Positions 37,446-46,449 of a stretch of 64,000 nucleotides of DNA are shown here, piece by piece. The notes beneath the pieces are model-generated. The model searched no databases. It was given only the letters and a program-made list of their open reading frames with translations, and was not told the DNA's origin. A program made the translations under genes and the position numbers. The first letter of the stretch is position 1, and the number at the start of each line of letters is the position of its first letter. The DNA is from Thalassotalea euphylliae (GTDB lineage Bacteria > Pseudomonadota > Gammaproteobacteria > Enterobacterales > Alteromonadaceae): NCBI RefSeq assembly GCF_003390335.1, contig NZ_QUOU01000001.1:3968001-4032000 (forward strand), given 5' to 3'.

Positions 37446-37785
37446 GCTTTTTAGCAACAAAAACAAGCTTTAACTCGTCGCGCAATATCGCTTGAGATTG
37501 CAAATACAAACGCCAAGATACGCCTTGAATTAGTTCGAATAACGCACACGGCTCGAAACAACGGGTCGAACATTACCAGTGTACGCCACAATTCAACAAC
37601 AGATATTGTGCCACACAGGGCGTTTTAACTGATTCGTGTTTTGTTCGTTTTCAGTTATTTTCTGCTTATTTTGCTGTCTCTAATCACTATGTCAGTATTT
37701 AGTGCGTAAGGTAAACTTGTTAAACTGGCAACAGCAGTACGCCAACTTTTATTCTCACTTATCGCCGTTATACGCATTGTCATCC

Positions 37786-38742
37786 ATGTCACCCATACAA
37801 CAAATTGAACACCCATTGTTTAAAGCGCACCAGCTAACCGTTTTCATTAAGCGTGACGATCTCATTCACCCGATTATTTCTGGTAATAAATGGCGCAAGT
37901 TACAAGGTAATTTAGCGTTTGCTAAGCAAGCTAAAAAACGCGGTGTTTTAAGTTTTGGTGGCGCTTACTCAAACCACCTGCACGCGCTGGCTTATGCCTG
38001 CCAACAGTACCAATTATCGGCAATAGCAATTGTGCGAGGAGAGGCAAAGTACCAGTCAAATTACACTTTGAGCTGGGCGAAGCATTGGGGAATGAATTTA
38101 CAATTTGTCGATCGACAAACCTATCGCCAACGCAGCGAACTAGGCTATTTAAAATCATTGCAAGCTGCTTACCCCGATCACTTGGTTGTGCCAGAAGGTG
38201 GCAGCAATGAATATGCATTATCAGGCTTAGCTACACTGGTCAGCGAGTTAAATCAACAAGTGGACTACGACACCCTCATGCTACCCGTGGGTAGCGGTGG
38301 AACCATCGCGGGCTTAATCAAAGCAGATCAAAACCAGCATCACATACTGGGGATTGCGGTGCTCAAGCAAGCTGATTACCTGATTGGCCATATCAATCAA
38401 TTGCTTGGTACAACACCATCGACCAGCCCTTACACAAATTGGCAGCTCAATACTGAACGACACAGAGGCGGTTATGGTAAGTTTAGTCACGAGGATTGCT
38501 TGCGCTTGGCACAATTTACTGCGTTTACTGATATCCCCTTCGAACCTATCTATTCAGGGAAAATGCTGCTCGCCTTACTCGACTTAATCGAACAAGGCTA
38601 TTTTCCATCAGGGCACCGTATAACGCTATTGCATACAGGTGGCATTCAAGGGCTTGGTGGACAGCTGGAACGAGGCTTGTTACCCGCTGAATTTGTTAAG
38701 GCAGTACAATCGCATTTGCCACCTGCGCCACAGGCTCAGTAA
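37786..38742 (+). CDS. PLP-dependent ACC deaminase/D-cysteine desulfhydrase family enzyme
   Basis: This is a fold-type II PLP enzyme that would deaminate a small amino acid such as D-cysteine or ACC. The N-terminus MSPIQQIEHPLFKAHQLTVFIKRDDLIHPIISGNKWRKL contains the PLP lysine motif SGNKWRK, followed by SFGGAYSNHLHALAYAC (substrate-binding Ser-Asn-His) and a phosphate-binding GSGGTIAGL. About 318 residues fits the family. The frame extends 28 codons upstream to a GTG at 37702, but family members start near this ATG; neither start has a strong ribosome site. It is the only plus-strand gene within the msh region. Its 3' end overlaps the end of mshH by 47 bp in convergent orientation. Substrate unresolved. 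Confidence 0.85.
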   Translation: MSPIQQIEHPLFKAHQLTVFIKRDDLIHPIISGNKWRKLQGNLAFAKQAKKRGVLSFGGAYSNHLHALAYACQQYQLSAIAIVRGEAKYQSNYTLSWAKHWGMNLQFVDRQTYRQRSELGYLKSLQAAYPDHLVVPEGGSNEYALSGLATLVSELNQQVDYDTLMLPVGSGGTIAGLIKADQNQHHILGIAVLKQADYLIGHINQLLGTTPSTSPYTNWQLNTERHRGGYGKFSHEDCLRLAQFTAFTDIPFEPIYSGKMLLALLDLIEQGYFPSGHRITLLHTGGIQGLGGQLERGLLPAEFVKAVQSHLPPAPQAQ

Positions 38743-40537
38743 AGAAGTGCCCCTGACCACCAGTAACCCCTAAATGCACTAGCGTTCGCCACTCGTCTTT
38801 ACTTTCAACACCAAGCGCATAAATTTTTACGCCGTGCTGAAGGCATCGGGCTTTAAGGCTTTGAATAAAGACTTGGTTCTCAATTTTCTCGTGCACATGG
38901 TAAACAATACTGCGGTGCAGTTTGATAAACCTGATCGGGCAGTCGCGCAAATAATCGGTACTGACGACATACTGCCCGACTTTATCGGCAAGGATTTTCA
39001 CTCCCAGCTCGTCAAGCAAGCGAATAACAGGAGCTAGCTTATTCAGTTGAGTTACTAAATGATATTCACTGATTTCAACAATTAAGCGATTCGCAATATC
39101 CGGCACTTGTGCCAACTTGTTATAAACGGCTTCAATAAAGTATTCGTCGAGCAAAGCATCAATCGACAAATTCAAGCTGCAAGCGTCAGGCTGCTTGCCT
39201 TCATATTGCAACAGCCGACAAACTTGCTCAAACACCAATAAATCAATTTTCGCGCTTAACCCACACTTTTGCGCCATCGGTAGGAAGACACGCGCACTGA
39301 TCAGCTGCCCTTGGCTATCGCGCACTTTAGAGAGCACTTCGTGATGAAGAATTTGATCACTTTGGCTAGCGATCACTGGTTGAAAGAAGATCACAAACGC
39401 GTTTTTCTCAATCGCACGTGCCAAAAAGGTGCGCCATTTGAGCGAACCTTTCGCTGACTCTCTAGCGACCTCACCAGACTCGTACATAAACCATTGAGAA
39501 GGCCCTTGCAATTGTGCGTTGCGCAGCGCCATATCCGCTTCTGCCATAATTTTGTAGGCTTGGTTGTCTCCAGCAAAACACACCACCCCAATGTGAGTAA
39601 ACTCATCTTTGGCAACCCCGACAGGTAACGGAATTTGATTGATACTTGCTAGCAGTTTGTTGGCCAGTTTTTGTGCTTCATCGGCATATAGGCCCGTCAT
39701 CAGAATCGCCAATTCAGCACTATTAGGACGTGCTATAAAGTAATTATTAAAGTTAACCAAACGCTTTTTAATTAGCGCTATGGCTTGTTCGACAAATGCT
39801 AGCGCCGTCTGCCCGCCATAGGTCGCTTGCACCGCGTCGAAGTCTTTAAAACACAGTAACATCACACAGCCTCTGGCGTCTTCTTCCTTCAACAAGGCAT
39901 CTAGCCGATTATTGAAGAACTCTCGATTACCGACGCCCGTTTCGGGCTCCAATAATAAACGTTCGCGAATTTTCAACTCAGCATGTCCTTGATTCGCCTT
40001 CGCTTCGTGGAGCTTGTGCAGCAATTCTGCGATTGACTCACTGATTGGCTCTTGCGCTTTGATCGGCTGGTATTTGCCGTGAATACGCGATAAAGCTGCC
40101 CAGTTTTCCAGCGAACGAATGGGGGCAAAGGAAGATGAGAGACTCTTTGACAGGCTAAAGCGAACGCCTAGTACACAGGCAGCAAAAATAAAATTAAACG
40201 CAATAAATAGCCAAGAGGTGAACAGCAGGTTAAGCGGATGCACAAAAACAAACGTCAGTTCACCACTTTCAATTTCGCGCAGCAGAGTTAAACGAGAAGC
40301 GCGCTCATGATAAAGCGGCAACCCCGTGGCGTTGTCGAAAATCTCAATCAAAGGAGCGGGATACCACTGGTTACTGGCCTGCACTATCTCGTTAGCTTGC
40401 TGATTTTGCTCACTCCATACATTGCCAAACATAAAGCCGACGCTGGCAAGGTAGAGTAATAAAGCCCCAAGTTCAAACCGTTTAATAACCGCTTTTAATG
40501 TATGCTGGAAAATATGCGGCACAGCAGCCTCTGACAA
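38696..40537 (-). CDS. mshH: MshH/CsrD-type degenerate GGDEF-EAL regulator
   Basis: CsrD (called MshH in msh loci) directs RNase E-dependent turnover of CsrB/CsrC small RNAs and does not make or break c-di-GMP. The 613-residue protein has two TM helices (about residues 22-40 and 103-125) flanking a periplasmic loop, a HAMP-like linker, a GGDEF domain whose active motif is replaced by NSAEL (272-276), and an EAL domain whose motif reads EVL (400-402). Both sites therefore look inactive, as in E. coli CsrD. Its position next to mshI supports the MshH label, although a convergent PLP-enzyme gene separates the two. An enzymatically active phosphodiesterase is less likely. Confidence 0.85.
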   Translation of the reverse strand: MSEAAVPHIFQHTLKAVIKRFELGALLLYLASVGFMFGNVWSEQNQQANEIVQASNQWYPAPLIEIFDNATGLPLYHERASRLTLLREIESGELTFVFVHPLNLLFTSWLFIAFNFIFAACVLGVRFSLSKSLSSSFAPIRSLENWAALSRIHGKYQPIKAQEPISESIAELLHKLHEAKANQGHAELKIRERLLLEPETGVGNREFFNNRLDALLKEEDARGCVMLLCFKDFDAVQATYGGQTALAFVEQAIALIKKRLVNFNNYFIARPNSAELAILMTGLYADEAQKLANKLLASINQIPLPVGVAKDEFTHIGVVCFAGDNQAYKIMAEADMALRNAQLQGPSQWFMYESGEVARESAKGSLKWRTFLARAIEKNAFVIFFQPVIASQSDQILHHEVLSKVRDSQGQLISARVFLPMAQKCGLSAKIDLLVFEQVCRLLQYEGKQPDACSLNLSIDALLDEYFIEAVYNKLAQVPDIANRLIVEISEYHLVTQLNKLAPVIRLLDELGVKILADKVGQYVVSTDYLRDCPIRFIKLHRSIVYHVHEKIENQVFIQSLKARCLQHGVKIYALGVESKDEWRTLVHLGVTGGQGHFFTEPVAQVANAIVLP

Positions 40538-40676
40538 AATTAACTCCGTTTAATAAGTTATAGTATTGATATTTAACTCGGTACAGGTTTTCCCTACCAA
40601 TTGGTATAACGGCCGAGGTATAAGCCAATTAATTCAACTAATTTGAATCTTTATCTTTGTATTTATCTTTAGGCAT

Positions 40677-40710
40677 AAAAAAACACCATGGCCGAGGCAC
40701 ATGGTGTTTT
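40677..40710 (-). terminator. Rho-independent terminator after rplI
   Basis: AAACACCAT and ATGGTGTTT form a 9-bp stem with an 11-base GC-rich loop, followed by a T run on the minus strand. The T-rich right arm means it could also work weakly on the plus strand. It closes the rpsF-priB-rpsR-rplI operon before mshH. Confidence 0.88.
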
Positions 40711-40744
40711 TGTATTAACGTGTCGTTGTTATCTACAAAGCAAA

Positions 40745-41197
40745 TTATGCTTGAGCGATTACAACAACTTTAACGTTAACGTCTACATCTGTGTGTAAGT
40801 GAAGTGCGATTTCGAATTCACCTGTTTCACGGATTGAACCGTGAGGCATGCGAACTTCTGATTTAACAACTTCAACACCAGCTTCAGTGATAGCATCAGC
40901 AATATCTTTAGTACCGATAGAGCCGAATAGCTTGCCTTCGTCACCAGCTTTAGAAGCGATAGTCACTTCTGCAAGCTCAGTTACTTTAGCAGCACGTGCT
41001 TCAGCAGCAGCTAAAGCTTCAGCTAGTTGCTTTTCTAAGTCTGCACGACGAGCTTCAAAGTGCTCAACGTTAGCTTTAGAAGCGAATACAGCTTTACCTT
41101 TTGGTAATAAGTAGTTACGTGCGTAACCAGACTTTACCGTCACCTTGTCACCAAGGCCGCCTAACTTGGCGATTTTGTCTAGAAGGATAACTTCCAT
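40745..41197 (-). CDS. rplI: 50S ribosomal protein L9
   Basis: L9 binds 23S rRNA domain V and helps maintain the reading frame. The 150-residue protein starts MEVILLDKIAKLGGLGDKVTVKSGYARNYLLPKGKAV, the N-terminal RNA-binding motif, followed by the long connecting helix (about 45-80) and the C-terminal domain (LFGSIGTKDIADAI and RMPHGSIRETGEFEIALHLHTDV). It is the last gene of the rpsF-priB-rpsR-rplI operon, 17 bp after rpsR. Confidence 0.98.
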   Translation of the reverse strand: MEVILLDKIAKLGGLGDKVTVKSGYARNYLLPKGKAVFASKANVEHFEARRADLEKQLAEALAAAEARAAKVTELAEVTIASKAGDEGKLFGSIGTKDIADAITEAGVEVVKSEVRMPHGSIRETGEFEIALHLHTDVDVNVKVVVIAQA

Positions 41198-41214
41198 CTT
41201 AATGCCCCTTTAGG

Positions 41215-41442
41215 TTACTTGTGTAAATCAGTGTATGGTAATAGTGCTAAGTAACGTGCACGCTTGATAGCAGTAGCTAGTTGGCGTTGGTATTTAGCGC
41301 TTGTACCAGTGATACGGCTAGGTACGATTTTACCACTTTCAGTGATGTAGTTTTTTAGTGTTGCGATATCTTTGTAATCGATTTGCGCAGCACCTTCCGC
41401 TGAGAAGCGGCAGAACTTACGACGTCTAAAAAAACGTGACAT
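41215..41442 (-). CDS. rpsR: 30S ribosomal protein S18
   Basis: The 75-residue protein starts MSRFFRRRKFCRFSAEG, identical in pattern to E. coli S18, and has DYKDIATLKNYITESGKIVPSRITGTSAKYQRQLATAIKRARYLALLPYTD. The ATG with AGGAG seven bases upstream was chosen over an in-frame ATG six codons earlier. It pairs with S6 on the ribosome platform and lies between priB and rplI. Confidence 0.98.
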   Translation of the reverse strand: MSRFFRRRKFCRFSAEGAAQIDYKDIATLKNYITESGKIVPSRITGTSAKYQRQLATAIKRARYLALLPYTDLHK

Positions 41443-41504
41443 GGGATTTCTCCTAATCATTGATGTTGTTTAGTGAGCAAACACTCAATTAAACAATCAT
41501 CGAA

Positions 41505-41807
41505 TCAAATCATTTCAATCTGTTGAGCATGCAAGGCAAGTACTGGATTTCCGGTTCTTGACTCGTGACGGTTAATAAAACCTGTCACTTGAATTTGCAT
41601 GCCCTCAATTAATTCACTTGCTAATCGTTGTGACCATTCGCCTGTTGCGACCACTTTCATTCTGACGAATGCTTGTCGGTTTAGGCCATCTTCAACCTGA
41701 ATTGAACGATGTTCGATACTAAACTGACAGTGGTGAACCCCCGCAGGGCTAGTTGATAATTTCAGTGGACTTACCACATTACCAACCAGAACGAAACTGT
41801 TAGTCAC
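41505..41807 (-). CDS. priB: Primosomal replication protein N, PriB
   Basis: PriB is a dimeric single-OB-fold protein that aids PriA-dependent replication restart. The 100 residues have NSFVLVGNVVSPLKLSTSPAGVHHCQFSIEHRS and GMQIQVTGFINRHESRTGNPVLALHAQQIEMI, both diagnostic. The start is GTG, 10 bp after the rpsF stop with no clear ribosome site, so translation is probably coupled to rpsF. Confidence 0.95.
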   Translation of the reverse strand: MTNSFVLVGNVVSPLKLSTSPAGVHHCQFSIEHRSIQVEDGLNRQAFVRMKVVATGEWSQRLASELIEGMQIQVTGFINRHESRTGNPVLALHAQQIEMI

Positions 41808-41817
41808 GGATTACTAA

Positions 41818-42216
41818 TTATTCAGCAGCAGCTTCTTCTTTCTTAGGAGCTTCAGCTGGCTTTTCAGTAACCTCTTTCTTAGCTTCGCGACGGTCATCTT
41901 TAGCAGTCGCCATAGGAGACGCTTCAGTTACCGCGCCTTTAGTGCGCATGATCATGTTACGTAGAACTACGTCGTTGTAACGGAAAGAAGTTTCTAATTC
42001 ATCAATAACTGACTGAGGCGCTTCAACGTTCATTAAAACGTAGTGTGCCTTGTGTAGTTTGTTGATTGGGTAAGCTAATTGACGACGACCCCAGTCTTCA
42101 AGACGTGTGATTGAGCCTTCAGCAGCTGTGATCATGTCTGAGTAACGCTGGATCATGCCAGGTACTTGTTCACTCTGATCAGGGTGAACCATAAATACGA
42201 TTTCGTAATGACGCAT
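41818..42216 (-). CDS. rpsF: 30S ribosomal protein S6
   Basis: S6 begins MRHYEIVFMVHPDQSEQVPGMIQRYS and has RLEDWGRRQLAYPINKLHKAHYVLMNVEAPQSVIDELETSFRYNDVVLRNMIMR, typical of the family. The tail is acidic and Ala/Lys/Glu-rich (EVTEKPAEAPKKEEAAAE), as in gammaproteobacterial S6, which is polyglutamylated by RimK in E. coli. The ATG with AAGGAG upstream was chosen over an in-frame ATG 20 codons earlier. First gene of the operon. Confidence 0.98.
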   Translation of the reverse strand: MRHYEIVFMVHPDQSEQVPGMIQRYSDMITAAEGSITRLEDWGRRQLAYPINKLHKAHYVLMNVEAPQSVIDELETSFRYNDVVLRNMIMRTKGAVTEASPMATAKDDRREAKKEVTEKPAEAPKKEEAAAE

Positions 42217-42411
42217 TACGAGCTCCTTACGGTTGTAGCCTCGTATCTGGCTCAGCCAACACCAGTGTTGAGGCAAGGAACAAAACTTGCGGCTGATTTA
42301 AGGTCGCGTATTGTAGGGAAAATAACCAAGGAAGGCAAGTACAGCGCGGCAAAAAACACTTGTTAATTACCGAATAGACAACAACCCACTAACTATTAGC
42401 GTTAGATAAGG

Positions 42412-43521
42412 CTAACCCTTATTAATTACCGTGCAGTTTCGACCATTAGCTTTCGCTTGATAAAGTGCCTTATCCGCGCTGCTCATCAAATTACTGGCGC
42501 TGCTTTGTTGATTAGGTACTAATGAATATATGCCAGCACTCACGGTGACTGAAAAGTCATGTTGATTAAAATAAATTGTCGAGGAACTGATCTCTTCACG
42601 TAGTGTTTCTACTAGGCTAAACACGTCAGTTTGCTCGGTATCAGTAACGATAACCGCAAATTCTTCCCCCCCTATACGCGCAACAATGTCGGTATCTCGT
42701 TGGAATGTTGACTTCATCACACTGGCAACATGCTTGATGGTTTCATCCCCCGCCGGGTGGCCATACTTATCATTCACTTTTTTAAAATAATCAATATCAA
42801 CAATCACAATCGACAACATTGTTTGGCGGCGCATATTCGCATCCCATGCATGCGCTAGGTACTGATCAAAATGGCGGCGATTATATATGCCGGTTAACGA
42901 GTCTTTAATTGATAGCTCTTTTAATGTCTGCTCTTGGTTAAGCTTTTCATGGTATTCGCTATTTAACTGACGGCCTTGAAATAGCATATATATGCTGTAA
43001 AAAAACAGCATGCCAACCTCGAGCTGGGCAACAACAGAGTCTGACATTAATACCACAGTAATGATGGGGATCGCCGTATTCGATGCCAAGTAATAACTAT
43101 ACAAAGATCTGTCTAACGAGTAAGTCATCGTACCACTGCTCACTAACGCAAACAGCGTCATAAAGACATAGATAAACAAAGGTTCAAATTCCGGTCGCAG
43201 CATAGAAAGGGCAAACACAGAGCTGAAAATCAGACAGGGAAGCAGGACACTGGCACGCAGCAATAGCCACCAAACTTTATGACTATATTGCTTTAAGGAC
43301 CGAGAGCTGTAATAAAAGATAATGCGAAAAGCACCGAGCAAAAACAATGCACACGCAATGCTATAAAACCAAGTCGTCTGCTGGCGATAAAAGTCGGTGC
43401 CAATACCTATCGCTAGCCAACCCAGTAGATAGATATAGCAGCCATTGAGGGTACGTCGCTCAATATCTTGCTCAACTTGTTCATTCACTTGGATAGACGC
43501 ACTTGAATTATCTGAAGTCAC
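42412..43521 (-). CDS. Membrane-bound diguanylate cyclase
   Basis: This protein makes c-di-GMP. About six TM helices (residues 28-182) form a membrane sensor unlike a named MASE family I can recognise. A GGDEF domain follows (about 203-369) with an intact active site GGEEF (284-288) and an allosteric I-site RDTD (275-278) at the right spacing. The motif DSLTGIYNRRHFDQYL starts the domain. It lies downstream of nothing obvious, with 195 bp to rpsF on one side and 347 bp to the SDR gene on the other, so it is probably a single-gene unit. It is expected to be active and product-inhibited. Confidence 0.93.
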   Translation of the reverse strand: MTSDNSSASIQVNEQVEQDIERRTLNGCYIYLLGWLAIGIGTDFYRQQTTWFYSIACALFLLGAFRIIFYYSSRSLKQYSHKVWWLLLRASVLLPCLIFSSVFALSMLRPEFEPLFIYVFMTLFALVSSGTMTYSLDRSLYSYYLASNTAIPIITVVLMSDSVVAQLEVGMLFFYSIYMLFQGRQLNSEYHEKLNQEQTLKELSIKDSLTGIYNRRHFDQYLAHAWDANMRRQTMLSIVIVDIDYFKKVNDKYGHPAGDETIKHVASVMKSTFQRDTDIVARIGGEEFAVIVTDTEQTDVFSLVETLREEISSSTIYFNQHDFSVTVSAGIYSLVPNQQSSASNLMSSADKALYQAKANGRNCTVINKG

Positions 43522-43804
43522 TGTTCATTACCTGCCTAACCTGTCTTGCAGTACCGCAACGAACATAATGTCAGTTGCCATTGTCTTTACACAGGGAAGA
43601 TATCGAATAAAGCAGCTCCCTAGTGGGAAGCGGCGATAGAGGAACACGCCATAAAACAAAGTGATCAGCATAAAATCCTTTTCAATACTCAACGGGAGTT
43701 AAATACCATAGGGGTTTTAAGGATAAAGGGAAGCACTGAGAATTAAAAGTGTTTACAAAAAATTAACGTTAATTTCAAATAAGTTAGCTAAATTCAATCA
43801 TTGA
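43522..43804. other. Intergenic region upstream of the diguanylate cyclase
   Basis: AT-rich region with no convincing ORF. It should hold the promoter of the diguanylate cyclase, but no clear -35/-10 pair or operator was identified by eye. Confidence 0.5.
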
Positions 43805-43842
43805 AAAATAAAGCCATAGCCATCAGCATGCTAATGGCTATG
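43805..43842 (-). terminator. Terminator after the SDR gene
   Basis: CATAGCCAT and ATGGCTATG form a 9-bp stem with a 10-base loop, followed on the minus strand by GGCTTTATTTTT. It lies about 27 bp after the SDR stop. Confidence 0.75.
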
Positions 43843-43868
43843 TACGTAAAGTCTGAATATACCAACCG

Positions 43869-44654
43869 TTATTTGCCAAAACCACGCATAACATTCACCG
43901 CTAAGCCCATCCATTTCGGCACAGCGTAGCGCAGTTTAGGTTTGTCATGCTCAGCGGCTTTAACCATGGCATCAATAACAGGTTGAATATTGTCGCTCTG
44001 CATATTTAACACCGACTTTTGCTCTACTTGGGCTATATATTCTTTGTGATCTTTGTAAAGCGAGTCCGGTTTCATCCATGAGAATTTTTTCTCCATATTG
44101 GCTTCGTTAAAGCCAGTGCCGTATGGACCTGGTTCAATCATAGAGACATTAACGCCAAATGGTGACAGCTCTTCTGCCAAACCAGCGCCTGCACTTTCTA
44201 GCGCAAACTTAGTCATTGAATAAGGCGACAAGAATGGCAGCGGAATACGGCCAACTAACGACGTGACGATAATAATGGTACCACTTTTCTTTGCCATCAT
44301 TTTGGGCGCAGCCGCCTGAATCATGGCAATCGTACCGATGACATTGGTTTCAAGGTTGTTGCGAATGCGCTCTAACGGCACTTCCACTAACGCACCACCT
44401 TCACCAATACCGGCATTGTTGATCAAAACATCCAGATCGAACGCTTTGACCTGCTCGACATCATCCGGGTTGGTAATATCAAGCTTCATAATGGTGAGCT
44501 CGACGTTTTGCGATGTTGAATATTCAGCAAGCGACTCAGCTTGGCTCTCATCGTAAGTTGCAGCGATAACTTGATGACCCCGTTTTGCCAATGCGATAGC
44601 GGTTTCGCGGCCAAACCCTGTTGCCGCGCCAGTAATTAGTATTTTCTTCATCAA
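43869..44654 (-). CDS. Short-chain dehydrogenase/reductase
   Basis: This is a classical SDR oxidoreductase, 261 residues. It has the cofactor motif TGAATGFG (residues 8-15), NNAGIGEGG (79-87) and the catalytic Ser132, Tyr145 and Lys149 (YSMTK). Absence of an acidic residue at the end of the second strand and Ala-Thr-Tyr there suggest NADP(H). It is a single-gene unit between a terminator and a 421-bp divergent intergenic region. Substrate unknown. Confidence 0.9.
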   Translation of the reverse strand: MMKKILITGAATGFGRETAIALAKRGHQVIAATYDESQAESLAEYSTSQNVELTIMKLDITNPDDVEQVKAFDLDVLINNAGIGEGGALVEVPLERIRNNLETNVIGTIAMIQAAAPKMMAKKSGTIIIVTSLVGRIPLPFLSPYSMTKFALESAGAGLAEELSPFGVNVSMIEPGPYGTGFNEANMEKKFSWMKPDSLYKDHKEYIAQVEQKSVLNMQSDNIQPVIDAMVKAAEHDKPKLRYAVPKWMGLAVNVMRGFGK

Positions 44655-45075
44655 TGATTCCCAGTAACTTAATAGCCTGAATAGTTAGGCCACTTGTAAT
44701 TTCAATCTCAAATATAAAACTGACATGAATAGTACGGCATCTGTCGTGAAAGTTCAGCGGCAAATCACATCATCACGCAGTTATTCCCTAGATAAATCAG
44801 CTAAATGAGCCTAGGTATCGCCGCCCTTGGATAGTCGCAAATAGGGTAGAAAAAACCTTATGCACGATTGTGTTGAAGTCACACACTATTACGGTACTAA
44901 TTTCATCCCGCCTTGGTTGACAACTTACGTCAAGTTCAAACTTCGAATAAAACGCACAAACGCATGAAAGTAATACCTTTTTGTTTGCCTAACTTAGATA
45001 TTTATCGTACTGTTGAGAACTGTTTGCAATCTTGGATGTTTGCATGCCAAGGAATGTTTTATCAAGGAACCCACG
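44655..45075. other. Divergent intergenic region between SDR and DUF945 genes
   Basis: No gene is supported here. It holds an inverted repeat TTGAC-N7-GTCAA (44917-44933) that could be an operator, and divergent promoters must lie here. A frame that opens at 45013 runs into the DUF945 gene but lacks a ribosome site. Confidence 0.5.
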
Positions 45076-46356
45076 ATGAAAAAAGCTATCGCAGTTTCAG
45101 CAGTCGCAGTGGCTAGCTGTTTAATCATACCCAACTTTGTTGGCAACTCATTTCAGTCATACCATCAAAACACCATCGCCTCAATTGAGAAAAACCCAGC
45201 AGTCTCGGTCAAAGATTATCAGTTCACCCGTAACTGGTTTAAAGGTGAAGCCGTGACCACATTGGCAATTGCAACACAAGTACCTGAAATGCCAGTAGTG
45301 GATATCGTATTAACTGAGGCATTGAGTTTTGGCCCAGTAAACGTAACATCAGATGGCCTGCAGCTGTCACTGGTTAAATCGAAAACAAGCTTTGATATTC
45401 CAGCGTTTGCATCACGACCAGAGATTGTTAAGCAGCTTAACGAGCACATTAACATTAATTCAGCCGTTTCTTGGCTAGGTAACTATTCTACCGAATTAGA
45501 AACACTCGCTTTTCAATTTGACGAAAATGGCGAAGCAATTAATCTTAAACCCTCATTTGGCGTGTTTACGCTTAGCGGTGAGACGCTAACAGGTGACTAC
45601 GAGTGGCAAGGCCTTTCTGTTGAAGGAAAAGGGAAAAGCATTGAGATTGCGCCAGTAACACTAACTGTTGATCAAACGTTAATTGCTGGCGACATGTACT
45701 CAGGCGATGCCGTCTCTGTTGGCGACTTTAGTTTAGTGCTAGAGAACTTTGCATTTACCGATAGTGCAACGAACCAGCACGTCACCATCAAGAACATGAA
45801 TATGTTAGGTGTCACCGATGAACATGACGAGCTGCTCGATCTAAAACTCACTTATAGCGTAGACGAAGTGCAAGCCATGGGTAAGAAAGTCACAGACAGT
45901 AACTTAGTGATTGCAATGCGCAATTTAGATATCAAAGCGATTCAAGAAATTAATCGCGCGTCTCAGTCATTCACCAATAACCCGCAATCGGCAGCGGCAC
46001 AGCAAGCGTTCGAAGCATTAATCCCTACGGCAATGAAAATGCTTGATCACCGCCCTGTATTGGCGATTGAAGAATTAAGCATAGTGACGGAGCACGGCAA
46101 GTTGGCCACCAAAGCGACATTAGATATCAACAAAGACTTAGTTGATATGAATAACCCCATGTCAATTGTTGCGGCAATGAATGTTGTTGCCGACGGTGCT
46201 GCACCTGAGGCCTTCTTTCAACAATTTGGCTTATCGCCAATGATTGACGGTTATGTACAACAAGGGCTACTCACCAAAGACGAAGGTAATTTGAGCTTTA
46301 CCGCTAGCTTTGCGCAAGGTCAGCTAACAGTTAACGACAAAGTCATGCCGTTGTAA
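45076..46356 (+). CDS. DUF945 family protein (YdgA-like)
   Basis: The 426-residue protein is probably periplasmic or membrane-anchored. It starts MKKAIAVSAVAVASCLIIPNFVG with a signal or anchor, then a long beta-rich body typical of the DUF945/YdgA family, including EGKGKSIEIAPVTLTVDQ and the C-terminal AAPEAFFQQFGLSPMIDGYVQQGLL. The ATG with AAGGAA eight bases upstream is preferred to an in-frame ATG 21 codons earlier. Function of the family is not established; E. coli YdgA has been linked to the cell envelope. It is a single-gene unit ending at a strong terminator. Confidence 0.85.
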   Translation: MKKAIAVSAVAVASCLIIPNFVGNSFQSYHQNTIASIEKNPAVSVKDYQFTRNWFKGEAVTTLAIATQVPEMPVVDIVLTEALSFGPVNVTSDGLQLSLVKSKTSFDIPAFASRPEIVKQLNEHININSAVSWLGNYSTELETLAFQFDENGEAINLKPSFGVFTLSGETLTGDYEWQGLSVEGKGKSIEIAPVTLTVDQTLIAGDMYSGDAVSVGDFSLVLENFAFTDSATNQHVTIKNMNMLGVTDEHDELLDLKLTYSVDEVQAMGKKVTDSNLVIAMRNLDIKAIQEINRASQSFTNNPQSAAAQQAFEALIPTAMKMLDHRPVLAIEELSIVTEHGKLATKATLDINKDLVDMNNPMSIVAAMNVVADGAAPEAFFQQFGLSPMIDGYVQQGLLTKDEGNLSFTASFAQGQLTVNDKVMPL

Positions 46357-46383
46357 GCCATTACTTCTATTGAGATAAAACAA

Positions 46384-46423
46384 AACGCCAGCCTGATTTG
46401 CTTATCAGGCTGGCGTTTTTTAT
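46384..46423 (+). terminator. Bidirectional terminator between DUF945 gene and rlmB
   Basis: AACGCCAGCCTGA and TCAGGCTGGCGTT form a perfect 13-bp stem with an 8-base loop, followed by a T run on the plus strand and by A-rich DNA on the other side, so it can serve both convergent genes. Confidence 0.93.
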
Positions 46424-46449
46424 TGTGGCTTGGATACCGCTAAATCAGA

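Noticed and set aside
38696..40537. Active bifunctional cyclase/phosphodiesterase
   Set aside because: Both catalytic motifs are replaced (NSAEL for GGDEF, EVL for EAL), so the CsrD/MshH reading is preferred.
44871..44886. CRP-like half sites TGTG...CACA before the DUF945 gene
   Set aside because: The two halves are one base too close for a standard CRP site and the TGTGA/TCACA pattern is incomplete.
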